Shown here piece by piece: positions 5,886 through 6,295 of a DNA stretch of 6,295 nt; the first letter of the stretch is position 1; each line of letters starts with the position of its first letter. The position numbers and the translations under genes were made by a program. The stretch spans positions 1 through 6,295 of the forward strand of contig DHDL01000003.1 of the NCBI GenBank assembly GCA_002399345.1, written 5' to 3'. The notes under the pieces were generated by a model, which worked only from the letters and a program-made list of their open reading frames with translations, did not search any database and was not told the origin of the DNA. The stretch is from Thermoanaerobacterales bacterium UBA4877. Its GTDB lineage: Bacteria; Bacillota; Thermoanaerobacteria; Thermoanaerobacterales; UBA4877.

Positions 5886-6295
5886 ATGTCTTTAATCAGG
5901 GTAAACAATTTAACATTCGGATACGAAGGAAGCTATGAAAACATCTTTGAGAACGTGTCATTTGATATAGACACCGGCTGGAAACTGGGTTTTATCGGGC
6001 GAAACGGCAGGGGGAAGACCACGCTTTTGCGGCTGTTTATGGGAGATTATGATTATGGAGGAAAAATTAACGCATCCGTTAGTTTTGACTATTTCCCATT
6101 TGAAGCAGAAAGAGATAAAGGCACGATTGAAACAGTGAGGAGTATAATAGCACCCTTTGATAAGTGGGAAGATGAGATGAATCAATGTCTGGCAAAAAGC
6201 ACGGCAAGCTCCCTAAAGCTGTACGGGGATATTCTTAATTTATACATGGAAAACGACGGTTTTATCATAGACGAGCTTATAGAAAGGGAAATAAG
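5886..6295 (+). CDS. Lsa-type ABC-F ATPase (ribosome protection family), 3' truncated
   Basis: N-terminal 136 residues of an ABC-F protein, a soluble ATPase with tandem ABC domains and no membrane part that acts on the ribosome. The start MSLIRVNNLTFGY, the WKLGFIGRNGRGKTT segment with Walker A GRNGRGKT at 38-45, and FDYFP at 67-71 closely resemble the Lsa/Vga/CplR group. Members of that group displace lincosamides, pleuromutilins and streptogramin A from the 50S subunit. The segment near 94-136 (KWEDEM onward) is predicted to be helical and leads toward the ABC signature, which lies beyond the window together with the linker and second ABC domain. The ATG follows AGGAGG (5871-5876) and the consensus promoter. 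Whether it confers resistance or has a housekeeping ribosome role cannot be decided from this fragment. Confidence 0.88.
   Translation, partial: MSLIRVNNLTFGYEGSYENIFENVSFDIDTGWKLGFIGRNGRGKTTLLRLFMGDYDYGGKINASVSFDYFPFEAERDKGTIETVRSIIAPFDKWEDEMNQCLAKSTASSLKLYGDILNLYMENDGFIIDELIEREI

Noticed and set aside
5958..6185. A 75-codon open frame on the minus strand.
   Set aside because: It lies entirely antisense to the ABC-F coding sequence, which has clear family motifs, and shows no recognisable protein features.
1988..6295. The idea that uppP and the ABC-F gene form an antibiotic-resistance cassette.
   Set aside because: They are separated by the nrdDG operon and by their own promoters and terminators, with no mobile-element ends; uppP is a normal housekeeping gene.

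Overview
The window looks like a stretch of chromosome from a strictly or facultatively anaerobic Firmicute, most likely a member of the Clostridia. Reasons: low-to-moderate GC with frequent ATA, AGA and AGG codons, strong AGGAGG-type ribosome binding sites, consensus sigma-A promoters, a class III (oxygen-sensitive) ribonucleotide reductase with its activase, and an Lsa-type ABC-F protein of a kind common in this phylum. The species cannot be named from the sequence.

Layout, all genes on the + strand. (1) Bases 1-1263: the 3' part of an NCS2/AzgA-type purine permease, cut by the left edge. (2) Bases 1382-2809: 5-formyltetrahydrofolate cyclo-ligase followed 39 bases later by uppP (undecaprenyl-diphosphatase), probably one transcript, closed by a compact intrinsic terminator that overlaps the uppP stop codon. 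(3) Bases 2838-5673: an nrdD-nrdG operon (anaerobic ribonucleoside-triphosphate reductase and its radical SAM activase) with a TTGAAA-N17-TAGAAT promoter. Two AT-rich sites about three helical turns apart resemble NrdR boxes; one covers the -10 element and the other runs into the ribosome binding site. nrdD and nrdG overlap by ATGA. (4) Bases 5674-5885: an intergenic stretch with a long-looped hairpin (possible nrdG terminator), then a fully consensus sigma-A promoter (TTGACA-N17-TATAAT) and a short leader whose hairpin would hide the next gene's Shine-Dalgarno sequence. (5) Bases 5886-6295: the 5' part of an Lsa/Vga/CplR-type ABC-F ribosome-protection ATPase, cut by the right edge.

Functionally this is mostly housekeeping: purine uptake, one-carbon folate metabolism, cell-wall lipid carrier recycling and anaerobic dNTP synthesis. 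Two genes touch on antibiotic tolerance: uppP, and the ABC-F gene with the typical Lsa signature. I see no mobile element, CRISPR array, tRNA or rRNA, and no convincing undescribed system. The most informative points lie in the control regions: the NrdR-like operator arrangement in front of nrdD and the Shine-Dalgarno-masking leader in front of the ABC-F gene. Two start codons are also best moved downstream of the longest open frames (uppP to 1988, nrdD to 2915).
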